DNA from: Alloteropsis semialata
Taxonomy: Eukaryota > Streptophyta > Magnoliopsida > Poales > Poaceae
NCBI GenBank assembly: GCA_004135705.1
Contig: CM014278.1
Coordinates: forward strand, 73,998,765 to 74,062,764
Direction of reading: 5' to 3'
Length of the DNA stretch: 64,000 nucleotides
Shown here: one piece after another, positions 21,541 through 35,100 of the stretch
Numbering within the stretch: position 1 is the stretch's first letter
Layout of the letters: each line of letters begins with the position of its first letter
Notes under the pieces: model-generated
Told to the model about the DNA's origin: nothing
Seen by the model: the letters and a program-made list of their open reading frames with translations, nothing else
The model's database searches: none
Translations under genes and position numbers: made by a program

Positions 21541-22818
21541 TTACGAAATGCAAAAAGTCCATTCTACCTCCCTTAACCATTCCAGAAGTCCAGTATTCCT
21601 CCCTAAACTCCAAAACCGGATAACCCACCTCCCTTAACTTTCAAAACCGTTCACTTAACCTCCCTGACCGGCCATAAGCGGTTTTCAAAGGCGGTATTGT
21701 CTTTTTCAATTAAAAATAAATCTAGTAAATACCTAATGAGGTTATTAAACCATGAAAAAATTCCCTAAGCTTCTAAAAATTTGAGAAAAATCATAGAGAG
21801 ATTGAGACATGATAAACCTAAAAAACATATTTAGATCTCATGAAAAAATATATATAGAATCTTTAAAAAAATATATTTAGCTCAAATAAAATAAGAAAAT
21901 ATCCAAAAAAAATTGGAAAACAAACATAATATTCTAATTCATGTCAAAAAAATTTAGAAACTTTTCATAATACAAATATGAGATGTAACTGTCATAAATG
22001 TAACATAATTAACATTGAATGCATTTATGTTGAATGTATTCATGTAGCTCCGTCTCATGTTTTTATTACGAAAAGTATTCAAGATGCAATTAGATGTAGA
22101 TTACAATATTTTAATATTATTTTTATTCTTATATTTTTCATTTTTCTAGAGCTAAATCTAAATTTTAGAAGAAGCTAACATAAAAAATATTCTAAAATTT
22201 AGATTTATCTCTAGCAAAATGGAAAAAATATAAAAATAATAATAATATTAGAATATAATCTATGTCTAGTTGCATCTTAAATACTTTTTGCAATAAAAAC
22301 ATGAGACGAAACTAACATGAATACATTCAGCTTAGATGCATTCAATGTTAATATATGTTACATTTATAACGGTTACATCTCATATTTATATTATGAAAAG
22401 TTCCTAACTTTTTTAGACATGAATTAGAACATTGTGGTAGTTTTCCAAAATGTTTTGGATATTTTCTTATTTTAATTGAGCTAAATATACTTTTTGGCAG
22501 ATTCAATATGTATTTTCATGAGATCTAAATTGTATTTGGGTTTATCATATCTCAAACTATCTCTATGATTTTCTAAGAATTTCTAGAAGCTTAGAAATAT
22601 TTTTTGTGATTTAATAATCTCATTAGATATTTACTAGATTTATTTTAATTGAAAAAGACAAAACCGCCTTTGAAAACCGCTTATAATCGGAGCAGGGAGG
22701 TTAAATGAATGGTTTTAATTGTTGAGGGATGTGTGTTACCCGGTTTTGGAGTTGAGGCAGGAAAGTTGGACTTTGGCCACAGTTGAGGGAGGTAAAATGG
22801 ACTTTTTCCTTACGAAAT
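21541..22818. mobile_element. 1.26-kb fold-back element, 9-bp target duplication
   Basis: The element spans 21550-22809 and is flanked by TTACGAAAT on both sides (21541-21549, 22810-22818). Its ends, GCAAAAAGTCCATTCTACC and GGTAAAATGGACTTTTTCC, are inverted, and the symmetry continues for roughly 600 bp per arm. Paired examples are CAAAACCGGATAACCC with its counterpart near 22740, AAGGCGGTATTGTC with its counterpart near 22665, and CTCATGTTTTTATTACG with its counterpart near 22300. A 9-bp duplication with very long TIRs fits Mutator-like (MULE) non-autonomous elements. There is no transposase. Confidence 0.88.
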
Positions 22819-25085
22819 AAAACCCAGGACAACAGAAGTCAGGCCCAGCGCCTGGAAGAACAACGGACAGCGTAATTGCCTTAACAGGTCTGGTTTGCAT
22901 CCCTCTTTTTTGTTAACATATATCTAACTCCATATCCCCGGTGAAATCCGGGGATAGGGGGAGTCCCGAGTACTGTTCGGATGTATTTTCTCGTGTGGGC
23001 TGCGTTTTCCCTTTTTTGACTGGAGCGGCCTTTATAGCCTGTTAACAGCCCGTGTCACATGTAGAAAAGGCTTCATCTACGTTGGCCCACGGCCCATCTA
23101 ATGTCTGGCGTGGGGTTTCCAAGGCACCGGCTAGCTGCGCCCTTGACGGCGTCGCCTTTGTCTCCCACGCCATCTCCGTCATCCACCTAACCACGCCACC
23201 GAGTGGCCCATCGGTGGTGGTGCCGTCCCCAACATGGTCGCCGCCTTTCTCTCCTCCGATTTCTCATCTCATCGCGCGTCACCAGTCGTCGGAGGCTCGC
23301 ATCCGTCCTACATGCTATGGATGCATTGGGTGCCGCTCGCAGGAGGCCTGCGCGTCGTCCTTGCGAGCGATGGAATCGTCTTCGCTGTTGCCTCCCATGT
23401 CGTTGCCTCATCATCCTCGCATCATGAGCCATCGGTGGCCTTCTCCGAGTCTATGCTTTGCCTCATCCGCTACAAATCAGGTGTGTCTGTCTACTGGATC
23501 CGCTGCTTCCACCATCAGCAACAACACCGGTGTGGGTGGCAGGGCGGCAGGTCCGAGGGTCGCTGGTCATGGCCACCGAGGCGGGAGCGATGTCGGCGGT
23601 GCAGTCACTCGACACCAATGAGACGTCTCGCCATTGTGTAGCTGGTGGGGCACCTGCCAGGATGTGCTTCCTGCTCTATGCATTGCAATCGAGCTTGGCA
23701 AGACAGTGCGCATTTGTGCTACTAGCACGTTGCCGCCGCCCATGCTTGCCGTCCGTCGATCCAGCCACCGTACGAGGTGATGTCTGCTGTTCTTGCTGCT
23801 GTGCTCCCGGTACTTGCACTTTAGGTGCTTGATGAAATGCCAAGTCAAGATGATTAATTCATTGTATGTTTTTCCAATATATATTTTTGATTGCCTTGGT
23901 AACCATGTTTATCAACAAGGATACTTATGGGGTCTTTATTGTTCTATATATTTCGTACATAACTGTTCTTTTCAGTTTGATAGCCATGCATATTTTGCCT
24001 CCCATTTGTTACAATTTTTCTTCATGAATGTTGTTGAGGCACATAATGAATCTTGGTGATGGTCTATGAATGAGAGTATGATAGGGCAACCTTGCTTCAA
24101 TAATTGGGAACTATTCCAACTGTTATGGTGCTATAGTTGAGCCATTCAACTGCACTGGTGCCCTTTTAGATTTGTGGCTGCAGTACGTGACTTCATACCT
24201 TCACTTTTGGCGTATGCATTGCAGACTCTGTTTCTGTCTAAATACTCAACCAATATATTTGGGTGGTGTTTTGCAGTGCGGAGTTAACACATGGTAGAAG
24301 GATACTCACAAACAATAGAACGATCTAAAATTGTCTTCCAAGTGGATGAGTATTCACGGAGGTTGGTGTCTTTTAAATATTTGTACCTACATGCTTCGTT
24401 TCCGTGTACTACTTGCAACAATGTTAATGTCATGACTTTCATGTATTACAACCCAATATGTAGTTTCATTCCATTTTCTACAGTTTAATGATAGAAAAAA
24501 CCAGAAACGTAGCACGCATCTGCCCTCTGCGCTAAACATGCAGGACGAGTTCTCTTCTTAAATTAGTGTTCAAGGCGTTTACCGGCTGCTACTCATAGGA
24601 TAGCCACTTATTTATTTGTCATTGAGATTATTTTTTGTGCTAATTCAGGAACAGAGGAAGCGTCCATTCGTGCTATAGTATTGACGCGATGCTCTACAAA
24701 ATAGGGCTTCAAATTTACTTCCGCAATTACATATGTTCACTCTTGCCTTCTCTTTTCAGTTTGGTTTTTCATGTGAGATGTGTTTAGTTTCTGATGTTAT
24801 TTCAAATGTTTGATGTTTCCATCGCTGAACTTGGATGGGGGGCAATTTGGAACAAACGAGCTCTTCTTAACGTCCGCGAAAGATGCTTTGGACGCACATA
24901 TGCACGGGGTCGTCTTTTCTTGAAAAATAGAAACATAATGTCTGTGACTAATCGTGTGTAAACCTTCTACAACGAATCGATATATTTGCAATTCGTATGT
25001 GACCACACCAAGATCAGGCGAGGCCCAAGCCCATTTAGGTCCTCAGGACACCACACAGACTAAAATGTCATCCCCCAATGGATTC
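22819..25085. other. no supported gene; GC-rich block 23050-23830
   Basis: 23050-23830 is GC-rich with several overlapping frames and no recognisable domain. It is followed by AT-rich DNA. The arrangement, including GTGCTTGATGAAATGCCAAGTC near 23825 compared with GTGTTTGACAAAATGGCAAGGTC at 12717, resembles the repeat unit at 11965-13294, so I suspect a related gene-like transposon. Confidence 0.4.
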
Positions 25086-25089
25086 CAGA

Positions 25090-25396
25090 TAAAAAAAAAT
25101 CGAAATACACGCTAAATTTACTGTACCAATATTAAATCAAAGATTTGGAGAACTAAACATGATCTAATTATAAAACTAATTACATAGATGGATGGTAAAT
25201 CGCGAGACGAATCTATTAAGCCTAATTAATCCGTTATTAGAGATTGTTTATTGTAGCACGACATTGTCTAATCATAGCCTAATTAGGCTTAATAGATTCG
25301 TCTCACAATTTCACCCGGGGTTATGAAATAGATTTGTTAGTTATCTACATTTAATACTCCTAATTATTATTTAAACATTTAAATTTACTGTAGCCA
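25090..25396. repeat. MITE upstream of the F-box gene
   Basis: It has the same core as 4209-4560: GAACTAAACATGATCTAATT, GCGAGACGAATCTATTAAGCC, and the inverted arm GGCTTAATAGATTCGTCTC. TAAATTTACTGTA occurs at both ends. It ends about 330 bp before the start codon of the F-box gene. Confidence 0.7.
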
Positions 25397-25727
25397 CGGC
25401 GAACAAGCGTAAATATTCTGTCCGATTGAATAGGAGGCTATAATAATAAATAAAGAAAAAAAAAAGTTTCGAGCACCAACGTCGGTCCGCATCAGGATGG
25501 GCCTCGGCCCGCACGGCCCGCGCCGCAACCACCACCCCGGCGGACGGCGTGGGCCCCGTGATCTGATCCGAGACGAAGCTTCCGCGAAGCAGCAACGGCT
25601 CTCCGCTGCCTCCTCAAAAACCGCCATCTCTTTCTCTCTCCCACCGTCCCACGACAGACGACACCACGCATCTCGTCTCAATCTCCCCACCAACACCACG
25701 CAGCAATCCGCAATCCCCACCACCACC

Positions 25728-28502
25728 ATGTCCCCGCCTCTCCCGCCAGATCCGATCGAGCCGTGCCCGTCGCCGCCGGCGATGGACGCCGCGCTCCCCG
25801 CCGCCGTCGTCGCCACCATCCTCTCCCGCCTCGACGTCCGCTCCATCCTCCTCGCAGCCGCCTCCTGCCGCGTCCTCCGCACCTGCGCCTCCCACGCGCT
25901 CGCCTTCCTCCCTTCCTTCCACCTCCTCGTCCGTACCCTCCCGTCCCTCGCGCCGCCTCGCTCTCGCTTACCTGCGGCCGAGACTAACGAGGTTCATGTT
26001 TCCGTTGTTTTGGGTGATTGAAGGAGGTGGCCCTGACGCATGACCTGCTGCGCCCGCTGCTGCCGCCGAACCCGAGCATGCGGAGCCTGCGCCTGGACTG
26101 CGCTCGTCTCGAGGACGACGCCATCGGCTGCCTCGCGCGCTGCAGCCTGCACGAGCTACTGCTGCTCAACTGCGAGAACATAAGCGGTCGCCTGCTCTGC
26201 GAGCTTGGCACCACCTGCAGAGATCTTAGGTACTCCATTGTCCGTTATATTGGCCCTGTTTAGATTCGCGAAAAGGCACCAATTCAATCAAAAGGCAACG
26301 CATTGAACTACGTGTCCCTCTCTACTTTTTCAATTCCCAATGCATCTCCAATCATTGAATTCAATCGAATTCACCCAATCTAAACAAGGCCATTGTCACA
26401 TAGCCTTGTTGCTGTGTTGCCTGCGCTGGCACCTGTACGCATGCTCGAAGCCATTTGTGCAACAGCCAATGCCATGTATGAATCCGTGTGCCATCTGAGG
26501 CTTTGCTTATGTGAAATGCAATGCACTAGCTTCACTATTTGCTTGTACGACATCCGTTCTGTTCGTTTCACTAATTCAGCTGTACGGTGTGATATTACAA
26601 TATTGAATGCACCTTTTCTTACACACGCAGGATTCTTTCTCTCAACTCTCTTGGTGAGCGTAGGGGCCTGGTGGTAAATTTCTCTGATCTACAGGAATTG
26701 CTCAACGGATGTTCTCAGCTAGAGGTAGGTTAAAACTTACAGATGGTTGATTTCATTCACTAGTGTGTCAACAGATTAGTGCGATCATTCTTTGATTTCT
26801 TTACATGAATTGAGGAAACCATGCAGGTCAACCCTTAGTGTTTGATTGCCCAATTAATTAACTAAAGTCAACATATATATAAAAGAAGTTTTGTGGTTTA
26901 CATACAGAGATCTGTATCTTCTATCTTATTTTATATGTTAGTTTTCGCTTGACGCCCAGACCCACCCTCATAATGTTTATGTGAATCATTGATGAGCAAC
27001 TGTGATCAGACTGAACTTTGAATGCATACTTTTACTGATCTTGAATTAGTCTGACATTGTTTTTTTCTGTACATCTCCAGTCACTGAGATTGGCACTCGA
27101 TTTCTCAACTTTTGATGACCCCAACTTTGGTCGTGTGTGGGCATCTGCCTCCGAAAGGCTATCATCTCTTGAGATCGGCTATATTCCAATGACAATGTTA
27201 CTTGAGCTTCTGACAGCAGTTATGGAAGCCCAACAATGCATGGATTATGTTAAGGCACCAGTTTTGTTTCCTAGCCTTCAAAAGTTATGCCTCACTGTGG
27301 ATTTCATAACCGACCATTTGATTGGCTCCATATCAGTCGCCCTTCCATCATTGACACATCTGGACCTGCAAGATGCACCAATTATAGAGCCTACATCGTC
27401 ATCAGATCTCACAAATGCCGGCCTTCAGCAAATTAATCCACATGGTAAACTGAAGCATATTTCTCTCATGCGAAGTCAGGAGTTTTTGGTAACATCCTTC
27501 CGGCGAGTGAATGATCTTGGAATCCTGCTAATGGCTGACAAGTGCTCAAATCTTGAGAGCGTATGTCTTGGTGGTTTCTCCCGTGTTACAGACACTGGTT
27601 TCAGGGCCATCATTCACACTTGTTCAGGTCTTCATAAGCTTAGGGTGTCTCATGGAAGCCATCTAACTGATCTTGTTTTCCATGACATTATAGCCACTTC
27701 TCTTTGCCTGACACATGTGAGTCTAAGATGGTGCAAGCTCCTAACTGATGTTGGGATTGAGAGGTTATCGTTCAACAAGGATCTCAATGTACTCGATCTT
27801 AGAGACTGCCGCAGTTTGGGTGATGAAGCCGTAAGAGCTCTCAGCTGCCTTCCCAAGTTGCAGACATTGTCGTTGGATGGTACTGATATTAGTGATGAAG
27901 CATTGAAATACCTGGGACTTGGAACATGTCCTCTGACTTCCTTGTCTTTAAGGGGTTGCCGGAAGTTAACCAATGATTGTATTCCCTTGTTATTTGTTGG
28001 CTCTGTTAAACAGAGCTTACAAGTATTAGATATCTCAAGAATTCCAAGTGTCACAGATGATGGTATCATGTTGTTAGCAAGGAGCCGAACCCCTCTTATT
28101 GAGCTACGAATGCGAGAAAATCCAAAAATCGGGGATGCCGCTGTGATGGCTCTTGCATCCATGCAAGTTGATGGTGGAACTTACGGCAGCAGCTTGCAGC
28201 TGTTGGATCTTTACGACTGTGGTGGGATTACGCCGCTTGCAACCAGATGGTTTAAGAAGCCATACTTCCCAAGATTACGGTGGCTCGGAATAACAGGTAG
28301 CCTGAATAGGGTTATGGTGGATGCCCTGGCTAGAAGCAGGCCTTTCTTGCACATGGCATGTCGTGGTGAAGAATTAGGGACTATGCTTTGGGACACCTAT
28401 TCTGACTGGTATCGGCACAATGACGACGACATGGATGAGCTCGAGCAGTGGCTTCTGGATGGCGAACCTGTATCAGATGATGACACTATTATGGAAGAAT
28501 GA
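25728..28502 (+). CDS. F-box/LRR-repeat protein
   Basis: Four exons give about 640 residues: 25728 to about 25928, about 26024-26229, 26631-26724 and 27081-28502. The exon 1 donor is the least certain. The N-terminus after a proline-rich leader has an F-box-like motif (LPAAVVATILSRLDVRSILLAAASCRVL, about residues 24-50), expected to bind SKP1 in an SCF ubiquitin ligase. The rest is a ribonuclease-inhibitor-like array of LRR_CC-type repeats, for example CSNLESVCLGGFSRVTDTG and LNVLDLRDCRSLGDEAVRAL, which would select the substrate. The C-terminus is acidic (DDDMDELEQWLLDGE). A start at 25728 is preferred because the F-box needs it; a second ATG lies 17 codons downstream. I recognise the class but not the exact orthologue. 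Intron 2 contains a MITE 22 bp after its donor. Confidence 0.85.
26252..26391. repeat. 140-bp MITE inside F-box intron 2
   Basis: The terminal repeats are GGCCCTGTTTAGATT and AATCTAAACAAGGCC, with ATT on both sides (26249-26251, 26392-26394). The inside pairs AATTCAATC with its inverse. It begins 22 bp downstream of the exon 2 donor. Confidence 0.8.
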
Positions 28503-29692
28503 GGAAACCGTTTGGCAAACTGTTGCTAGTGCCATAGTTGCTTACCCAAATATGATCACCTAGCCCGAATCAGCTGTGTTTCTGTTGTTGTACCAGCAGA
28601 TTTTATACCTTTCCTTGGGTAGCTGTTCCTTGGCAAAACTAACGTTATTGTTATGTATGTTATTCAGATTCTGTGCTTTGTATGTAAAATGTTCTGTTAT
28701 AATTCCATTGCTGGGTCTCTGCCCACCAGATTTTGTCCTGGTCCAGTTACTTCGTGACATTGCCGCGTACGGGTACGACAGTCATGTTGTAAAGCTACCT
28801 TTTCTGTTTTATCAATTGGACATACCCCCATCCGTTCTTTGAACAACATGTTGATTTTTGTAAAGCTACTGTGCTGTTTTATCAATTTGACATATGCACT
28901 CGTGCTTGAGCAATTTTAAGTGTCATCGGGTGGTAACGATGTCTTAGATGGACATACTCCCTTTGGTGTTTGGTCACAAATGGACATACTGATGTCTTAG
29001 ATTGCACGTATTTAACGATTTACAATTTATAGATTACTTTGGCTCGCTACATTTTTATTTATAACCCTTATTTCGTTTTATTTATAAGCGTTTGAGCAAT
29101 AATTCCTCTATTATTTATATAACTATTGTGATGCAAATTTTATGTTAATATATTTCTATCTGAAAAATGTACTTCTAAGATAATAAATTTGTTGACGACC
29201 AAAGCGTTATTCAAATGAAACTGAACATGGCTTGTAAAAAGGACAAAATTACGGGCCAGTTCGATATTCTTATTTTATCTAAACTATAAATAAAATAATT
29301 TATCTAAATAAAACATGTATTTTAAAAATACTACAATTAGATTAATCTCGAAAAGTAGTAAAGTGTACTTTCCATGATTTTATTAACATTTTTGTTACCT
29401 GAAAGGTCCTAGTAATTTAAATTGCGATCGTGTCAATAATCCATCCGAGTATAGGGAGAAAATATCGAGATCTTTCTCACTTTTCCATATCTTCTTTGCT
29501 GCTCACCCCTCCATTAACTTAACGGAATCTATTGCTTACAGTGAATGTCAATTTTTTTGCTAGGAACACTGAATGTCAATTTTTTTTTTTGCGAGGAACA
29601 CTGAATGTCATAATGTTACACTTTTTCCCGGCTCGTATATTTAACGACTGCAGTAAGTACGTACTTGTTAGAGATTCTTTGGATTCTGGTTG
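28503..29692. other. F-box gene 3' flank, unassigned
   Basis: The first ~400 bp are probably 3' UTR. At about 29540-29610 the phrase GAACACTGAATGTCA or a close relative recurs three times around T-runs, a short degenerate tandem repeat. Confidence 0.4.
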
Positions 29693-29973
29693 CTGAAAAT
29701 TAGCACCTTGTTTAGGTGTCAATTAGATGAACTAAATATGAGCTAATTTTAAAACTAATTGCATAAATCATGTCTAATTGACGAGTAAAATCTATTAGTC
29801 CTAATTAGGTCTTAATAAGCTCATATTTACTGTAATATTACATGGGCTAATTAAGACTTAATTAGGATTGATGGATTCTACTCATCAATTAGACATGATT
29901 TATGCAATTAGCTTTAAAATTAGTTCATATTTAATTTATCTAAAACAGCAGATAAACATGGTGCTAATTTTAG
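29693..29973. repeat. 281-bp MITE
   Basis: Ends CTGAAAATTAGCACC and GGTGCTAATTTTAG are inverted. The arms continue with ATTAGATGAACTAAATATGA, GCATAAATCATGTCTAATTG and their inverses, so almost the whole element folds back. Confidence 0.8.
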
Positions 29974-30216
29974 CGCCTAGGATCAAAACAACCTCTTAGT
30001 CAAATTCATTTCGAGTTCTTGTGTTTCAAACATGTCTCATATATTACTTGCATATTTCTTTTTCCTCTTCAATTGATCCTATGCCTTGTTGAGGACCAAT
30101 TCGGTCCTTCAATTGTTCAGCAGTCAGCACATAAACGGAAGAAAATGCCCGGTCAATTCGGTATAGTTGTTCTTAGTAGCGATTCTCTTGAAAAGTGACT
30201 CTCCAGAATAAACTTA

Positions 30217-30345
30217 GGCCCTGTTTAGTTCACGCACTATGTATAACGTTTTGCATAACGCACGTTCTCCAATACACTTTTTCTCTCTGTAAATACTATG
30301 CATAACGCAAAAACACTATACATAACGCTGCATCTAAACACCCCC
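30217..30345. repeat. Tourist-like MITE, TTA duplication
   Basis: It begins GGCCCTGTTTAGTTCACG and ends ATCTAAACACCCCC, flanked by TTA at 30214-30216 and 30346-30348. Internal CATAACG repeats and TTTTTCTCTCT match the copies at 20977 and 38397. Confidence 0.82.
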
Positions 30346-30563
30346 TTAGGCCATCCCCAACCCTCCACCTAGGATGATTTTTATAGCATTAATTACATTG
30401 CCAACTAGAATTTTTAGCTTACATGGCACTATATTAAATAAGAGAGAGGGTGGAGAGAGAAAGAAACTGGGTCTCATGCAAGACCCAGTGTCATCACGAG
30501 AACCTATGCACTGGACACCACCAAGTCATGCATTGGGAGATGATAGTGTCCTCATGATAATTA

Positions 30564-30784
30564 TGTTGGAAAGTGAAAACTCAGAATGAAATGAATGGAA
30601 TGATTGATTCTCATTGATGGGGTTGTTTACATATTTATACAAGCCCAAGGGGCATGGAGGTGCCTCTTCCCAAGGGACATACCCCTTAAGGAGAGTGGCC
30701 CTTTCACACACTAGTAACTACCTAGTGATGTCATAAATTATTAATTAATAAAAGAATTGATCACTAAATAAGTGTTTCACAACA
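30564..30784 (-). repeat. LTR (3' LTR in element orientation)
   Basis: On the plus strand it runs TGTTGGAAAGTG to GTTTCACAACA. It pairs with 38004-38224. Confidence 0.92.
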
Positions 30785-30829
30785 CTCCCCCTTGATCAAT
30801 TTCTTCTTGTGATTTTGTAAACAATATAT

Positions 30830-31390
30830 GAATAACTCCTTCAAAAACCCTGTGGGAAAAATAGAAGGAGAAATATGGATGTGTCATAGGAAAAACTCCT
30901 TTGAAATCCCTTAGGGAAAATTTAGGAGAAAATGTTATATGACATATGTGATTGCATGTAATGCAATATTGATATATTCCTCCAAAAACCTCATGGGAAA
31001 AATAAGGGGAATATTTTGATGATATGCTGTTAAAACTCCTTAGAAACCCAATGGGAAAATAAGGAGAAAGTGATACAGCATATCAAGATGATATTGTTCC
31101 TTTAAACTTATATGAGAAAACCTTTATAAAGGGAAAACTCATAAGTTAAATTTAGAGAACAATGTGTATGATCATTTGATCATTATGTCTTGAATATCTC
31201 CTTTAAAAACCCCTGTGGGGAAAATAGAAGATATGACATATAATGTGTTTTGAATATCCCCTTAAAAACCCCGATGGGGGAAAATGGGTGATATTACATG
31301 TATTCTTGTGTTGGTATTACCTCGTTAAAAACCTTTCATGAGAAACCCCTTGTGAGGAAAAACTCATAAAGGAAAATAGTGCAATATATT
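30830..31390 (-). repeat. degenerate tandem motif of the copia 3' region
   Basis: Eight or so degenerate units of 50-75 bp have the form CTCCTTTAAAAACCCCTGTGGGGAAAA followed by AGGAG and an AT-rich spacer. On the minus strand this is the TTTTTCCC...GGGTTTTTAACGAGG type I associate with the non-coding region before the polypurine tract of some plant copia elements. It is a retrotransposon feature, not a regulatory array. Confidence 0.7.
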
Positions 31391-31403
31391 TTGACACAGG
31401 TTG

Positions 31404-31540
31404 TTGTTCAGAAGAGACTCCCCCTGAACCTTACATCTCAAAGTCAATGTATACCAATTCCACGAACATATGTTTATATGTGGATATGGTAAGGACTTTG
31501 TGAACAAATATGTGAGGCTCTCACAAATTTGATTTGTAAG
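31404..31540 (-). pseudogene. copia RNase H C-terminal relic
   Basis: The minus-strand frame reads LTNQICESLTYLFTKSLPYP and then about 20 residues to VQGES. This matches the NQICENLADLFTKSLP-type end of copia RNase H. The downstream GMRRL-like part is disturbed, so it is not functional. It confirms the superfamily and orientation. Confidence 0.75.
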
Positions 31541-32153
31541 GTGTTTATTCTCCAATGTGTGATAGATGGGAATAAACATGTTGGGCAATATGCTTGTTGA
31601 TATTGCTCTATATAACATGTTATATATATGCAACACAAGCAACATTATCTTTATAGATAATTGTTCATGATTCAATAGAATCAAGTTTAATCATTCAACA
31701 TAGTCACACACACATAGGTGGTGTTTTAGAATGATAGTTGTTAGAGTCTAATTTGATGACTCCCATTAGAACTATACCATCTTGATATCAGTATGTGTTC
31801 TAGCAATATGGGGATTATTTAGCTAGTAACTCAGAATCACTATGGTTATATCTTGATTGAATGAACCAAGATCATTGGTGCCATAAGATATCTGTGGATA
31901 TCCAATCTAACTCCTGCCAAATGGCTTGATGGAGTTGCACATTTTAAGCTATAGCAAGTTATCTGCAAATGCAATATTTTACTTTTTTGCGTTTTGCAAG
32001 ATATGGGCGCTTTTATGGCACTATAGTTGTCATCCCAGGGTCTAGATGGGTATTGATCCATCTTTAGGGATTGAAGGACCATAAGTGTTGATGGATATGA
32101 TTATCCAATATTATTTTGATATGTGTAGACAATATCAATTGAATCTCTGAGAA

Positions 32154-32156
<3 letters not shown>

Positions 32157-32192
<36 letters not shown>
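32157..32192. repeat. (AT)n microsatellite
   Basis: An uninterrupted AT dinucleotide run of 36 bp inside the LTR retrotransposon. Confidence 0.95.
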
Positions 32193-32195
<3 letters not shown>

Positions 32196-35100
32196 TTAAG
32201 TTGTAAACTTAAGAGTAATTTGGTTTTACCCAAATCTGTCATCTCTAATTCCATCTTAATATGATTGCTTGTATGTTGAGATGATGGAAAATCCCATTTT
32301 GGAATTCATAAATGCAATCATAGTGATTGGAGTAATCCTTTTATGATGGATACTCACTTAGTCAGTTGTACCACAATCAACTTGACTTTTACAAGTCATG
32401 GAGTGACTTGAGTTGTACACAATATATGTTGCGATTTGTATCTCAATTCAGAACATGAGTTCAATGAGGACATATATGTCTGAATTTGTCCAAATTATAT
32501 GATCTGCCAATGATTGAATGTAGGAACAAAATTTTCACACATACCATGTGGTTATGTTTTTGCTTGGTCTCTGCATGAAACCTTTTGCTACATGCTCTTA
32601 ATGTATCACCACCTTGCTTTTACAAGAAAGCATTATGAGAAGAATATTTTACTGCGGTAAAGTACTTCTCATTGTTGAATAAGAGCTTTTCTCCTCAGTT
32701 ATCACCTTTAATTTGACCCAATTTGAGTGTTGAGACACTCTGCCTAGGACTTTTGGTCTAGATCCAGTTTAAGGTGTATAACAATTTTGAGTAGGAGTAT
32801 ATGTCGATAATTTGTAGTCTTATTGTGATTGATTCAATGGAATCAATATAGCTTGTGAAATTATGAACCCTTTCTAACTCTATCTCATTTCCCAATATGA
32901 TAGAGTAGGGCGTTCCGATGACCCAGTGCTTTGAATTTATGTGCACATGTACTGGGCTTTTGAATGTTGAACATTCATTGGTTTTGGATTTGAAAATCCA
33001 TAAAGGGTCTAACATCATGTATGATGTTGATTTGCATTTACTATCTTGGAGGATGTCTCCCTCTGTTCCGCGGATGCTTGTAATAAGCTATATCCCTAGT
33101 GACCATACTTCTCCCCCTCTTATTTTAATTTGGGAGTTGAGTGGTTTTGTTAGGTACCCCCATCCTTTCTGGTATACAAATGATGGGAATCAGATTAGAT
33201 GACACTTTTGACAAGTAAATGCGATTGGCAGTTTATTTGCAATGTGCTACAAATATATATTATTATGCTGACAATTTGTACGTAGATGTGAGGACTGAAT
33301 GTACTATGCATTCTGATTACTTGGCATTCTATAATGTGGTATAAATCTCCCCCTAATGCCAAGAATTTTCCTCAAAGTATGATCAACATACGGGCTATGT
33401 AAAAATCCCCATGAGAGATCCAAAGTATTATGTGAATGACGGATAATACTATGTTGTGTGGATCTCAATGCCCATGGATGTATGTTGAGGTGGTGATATC
33501 GTTATGTGCAAAGCATAAACGATATGCAGATGGGAAGTAATTGGTTGAAGCCAAAACTCCACGTACATATTGCAACGGAGGGAGCCGTATGATTGCAGTT
33601 TGATTGATTATGTGGTGTGTAAGTCCACATAGTACCAACTAGATGTTGGTAAATTTCAATTTGAATATAGTGGTCATGCAATGAGTTGCAATCTCTTGCG
33701 AGAGATTTATAAAATCAGTTGTATGTACACATTGTACATAATGTTTTATAATTATGCCAAAGTCATACAATAGTCTATTGTAGACTTGAAAAGAAATCAT
33801 GTGACATTTTCAATCCTGATGGATTTATCCTATGTTTCAGCATATTGTGCTCATAATTTGATAATTTGAGTAATGAACATAGCAAAAGCATAGTTCTTTA
33901 GTGCACTATAATATGTCACATGAAATCATGTAGTTGATTTATCAACCAATCATATGAAGGTTTTAAAAACTTTTGTTAACGGATATATGGTACCATAATT
34001 CCTTTGAATTCGTTCAAGGAATTATAATGGTATAATTGAAATTTTAAGATAAGAGGATCTTAAAATTAATTTCCATAATGCACATGTGGTGCATATTAAA
34101 TCTGAGGATTTATAGGAAATTTGCAATATATGACCAACGAAATATATTTTCATATCACCTATAGTGTAGGTTGATAAAAAACAATATATTCCAATCTTGA
34201 TGGAATTATAGACTGGAAATTTATTGTACGCAACATATGGTATGGGTTTTGATGTATGTAAAACACAATCCTTGTGATAATGGAGAAATGTGCTCAAGCA
34301 TTTGCTTGTTTTATATCCGTTTTATTGGTTGATGAATAGAAATTCATCATTGTTGTCATCATGTGATTCCATGTTGAAACCACTATAATGGATATTTTTC
34401 TAACTCAATTGGTATGAGTTGAATTAGAATGCATGAGTGCATATCTAATTGAATACTTTGAGAATGTATGATTATGGCTCAACCAAAACCATAAACAACA
34501 TATCGCATTTGCGATTTTTAGTAATTTTCCTTTTCTTTTATAGAGAATTTGGAATATTTGATATCTCAAACTATAGTGTTAGTGAAATAAAAGTTCACTA
34601 ATCAAATATATTCTTCCATTTGGATTGTCCCCATAATTATCTATATTGAGTAAATCATAATGCATTATGATTACTTATTTAATATAGAATACATACTAGT
34701 AGCATGTATCATATGATGATACTATATGAATGACAACTTATGTAATTGCAATAAATATACATGATCATTAAGTGATGGGTTATAGAGACCAAGTGATGTC
34801 TCTAAATAAGTTGTTATTGCATTCAAATATATCCTACTGTTGTAGGATTTGATCCTAATTCATATGAAATAGGCATATAAGTGGCATAATATAGTTCGAT
34901 ATTGAAGTGTATTTCAAACTTGTCCCATTCAATTGATTTGCCATTTGTCAATAATGTATTCAACCAAATACTAGATTTTCTGACATTGCATTATAATATG
35001 ACATCCACAATTTTGACATACATGCGAGTTGTCATTGTGGTTTTATAAATGCATGTCTTTGTCAGTATCCTTATTTTGTTGCCTTTGTGTTGGCCCACTT

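Noticed and set aside
23052..23832. Overlapping plus-strand frames of 120-190 residues
   Set aside because: No domain or conserved motif, open in three frames, composition-driven.
30830..31390. Regularly spaced short repeats resembling a CRISPR array
   Set aside because: The units are degenerate and variable in length, lie in a plant copia element next to its polypurine tract, and CRISPR does not occur in plant nuclear genomes.
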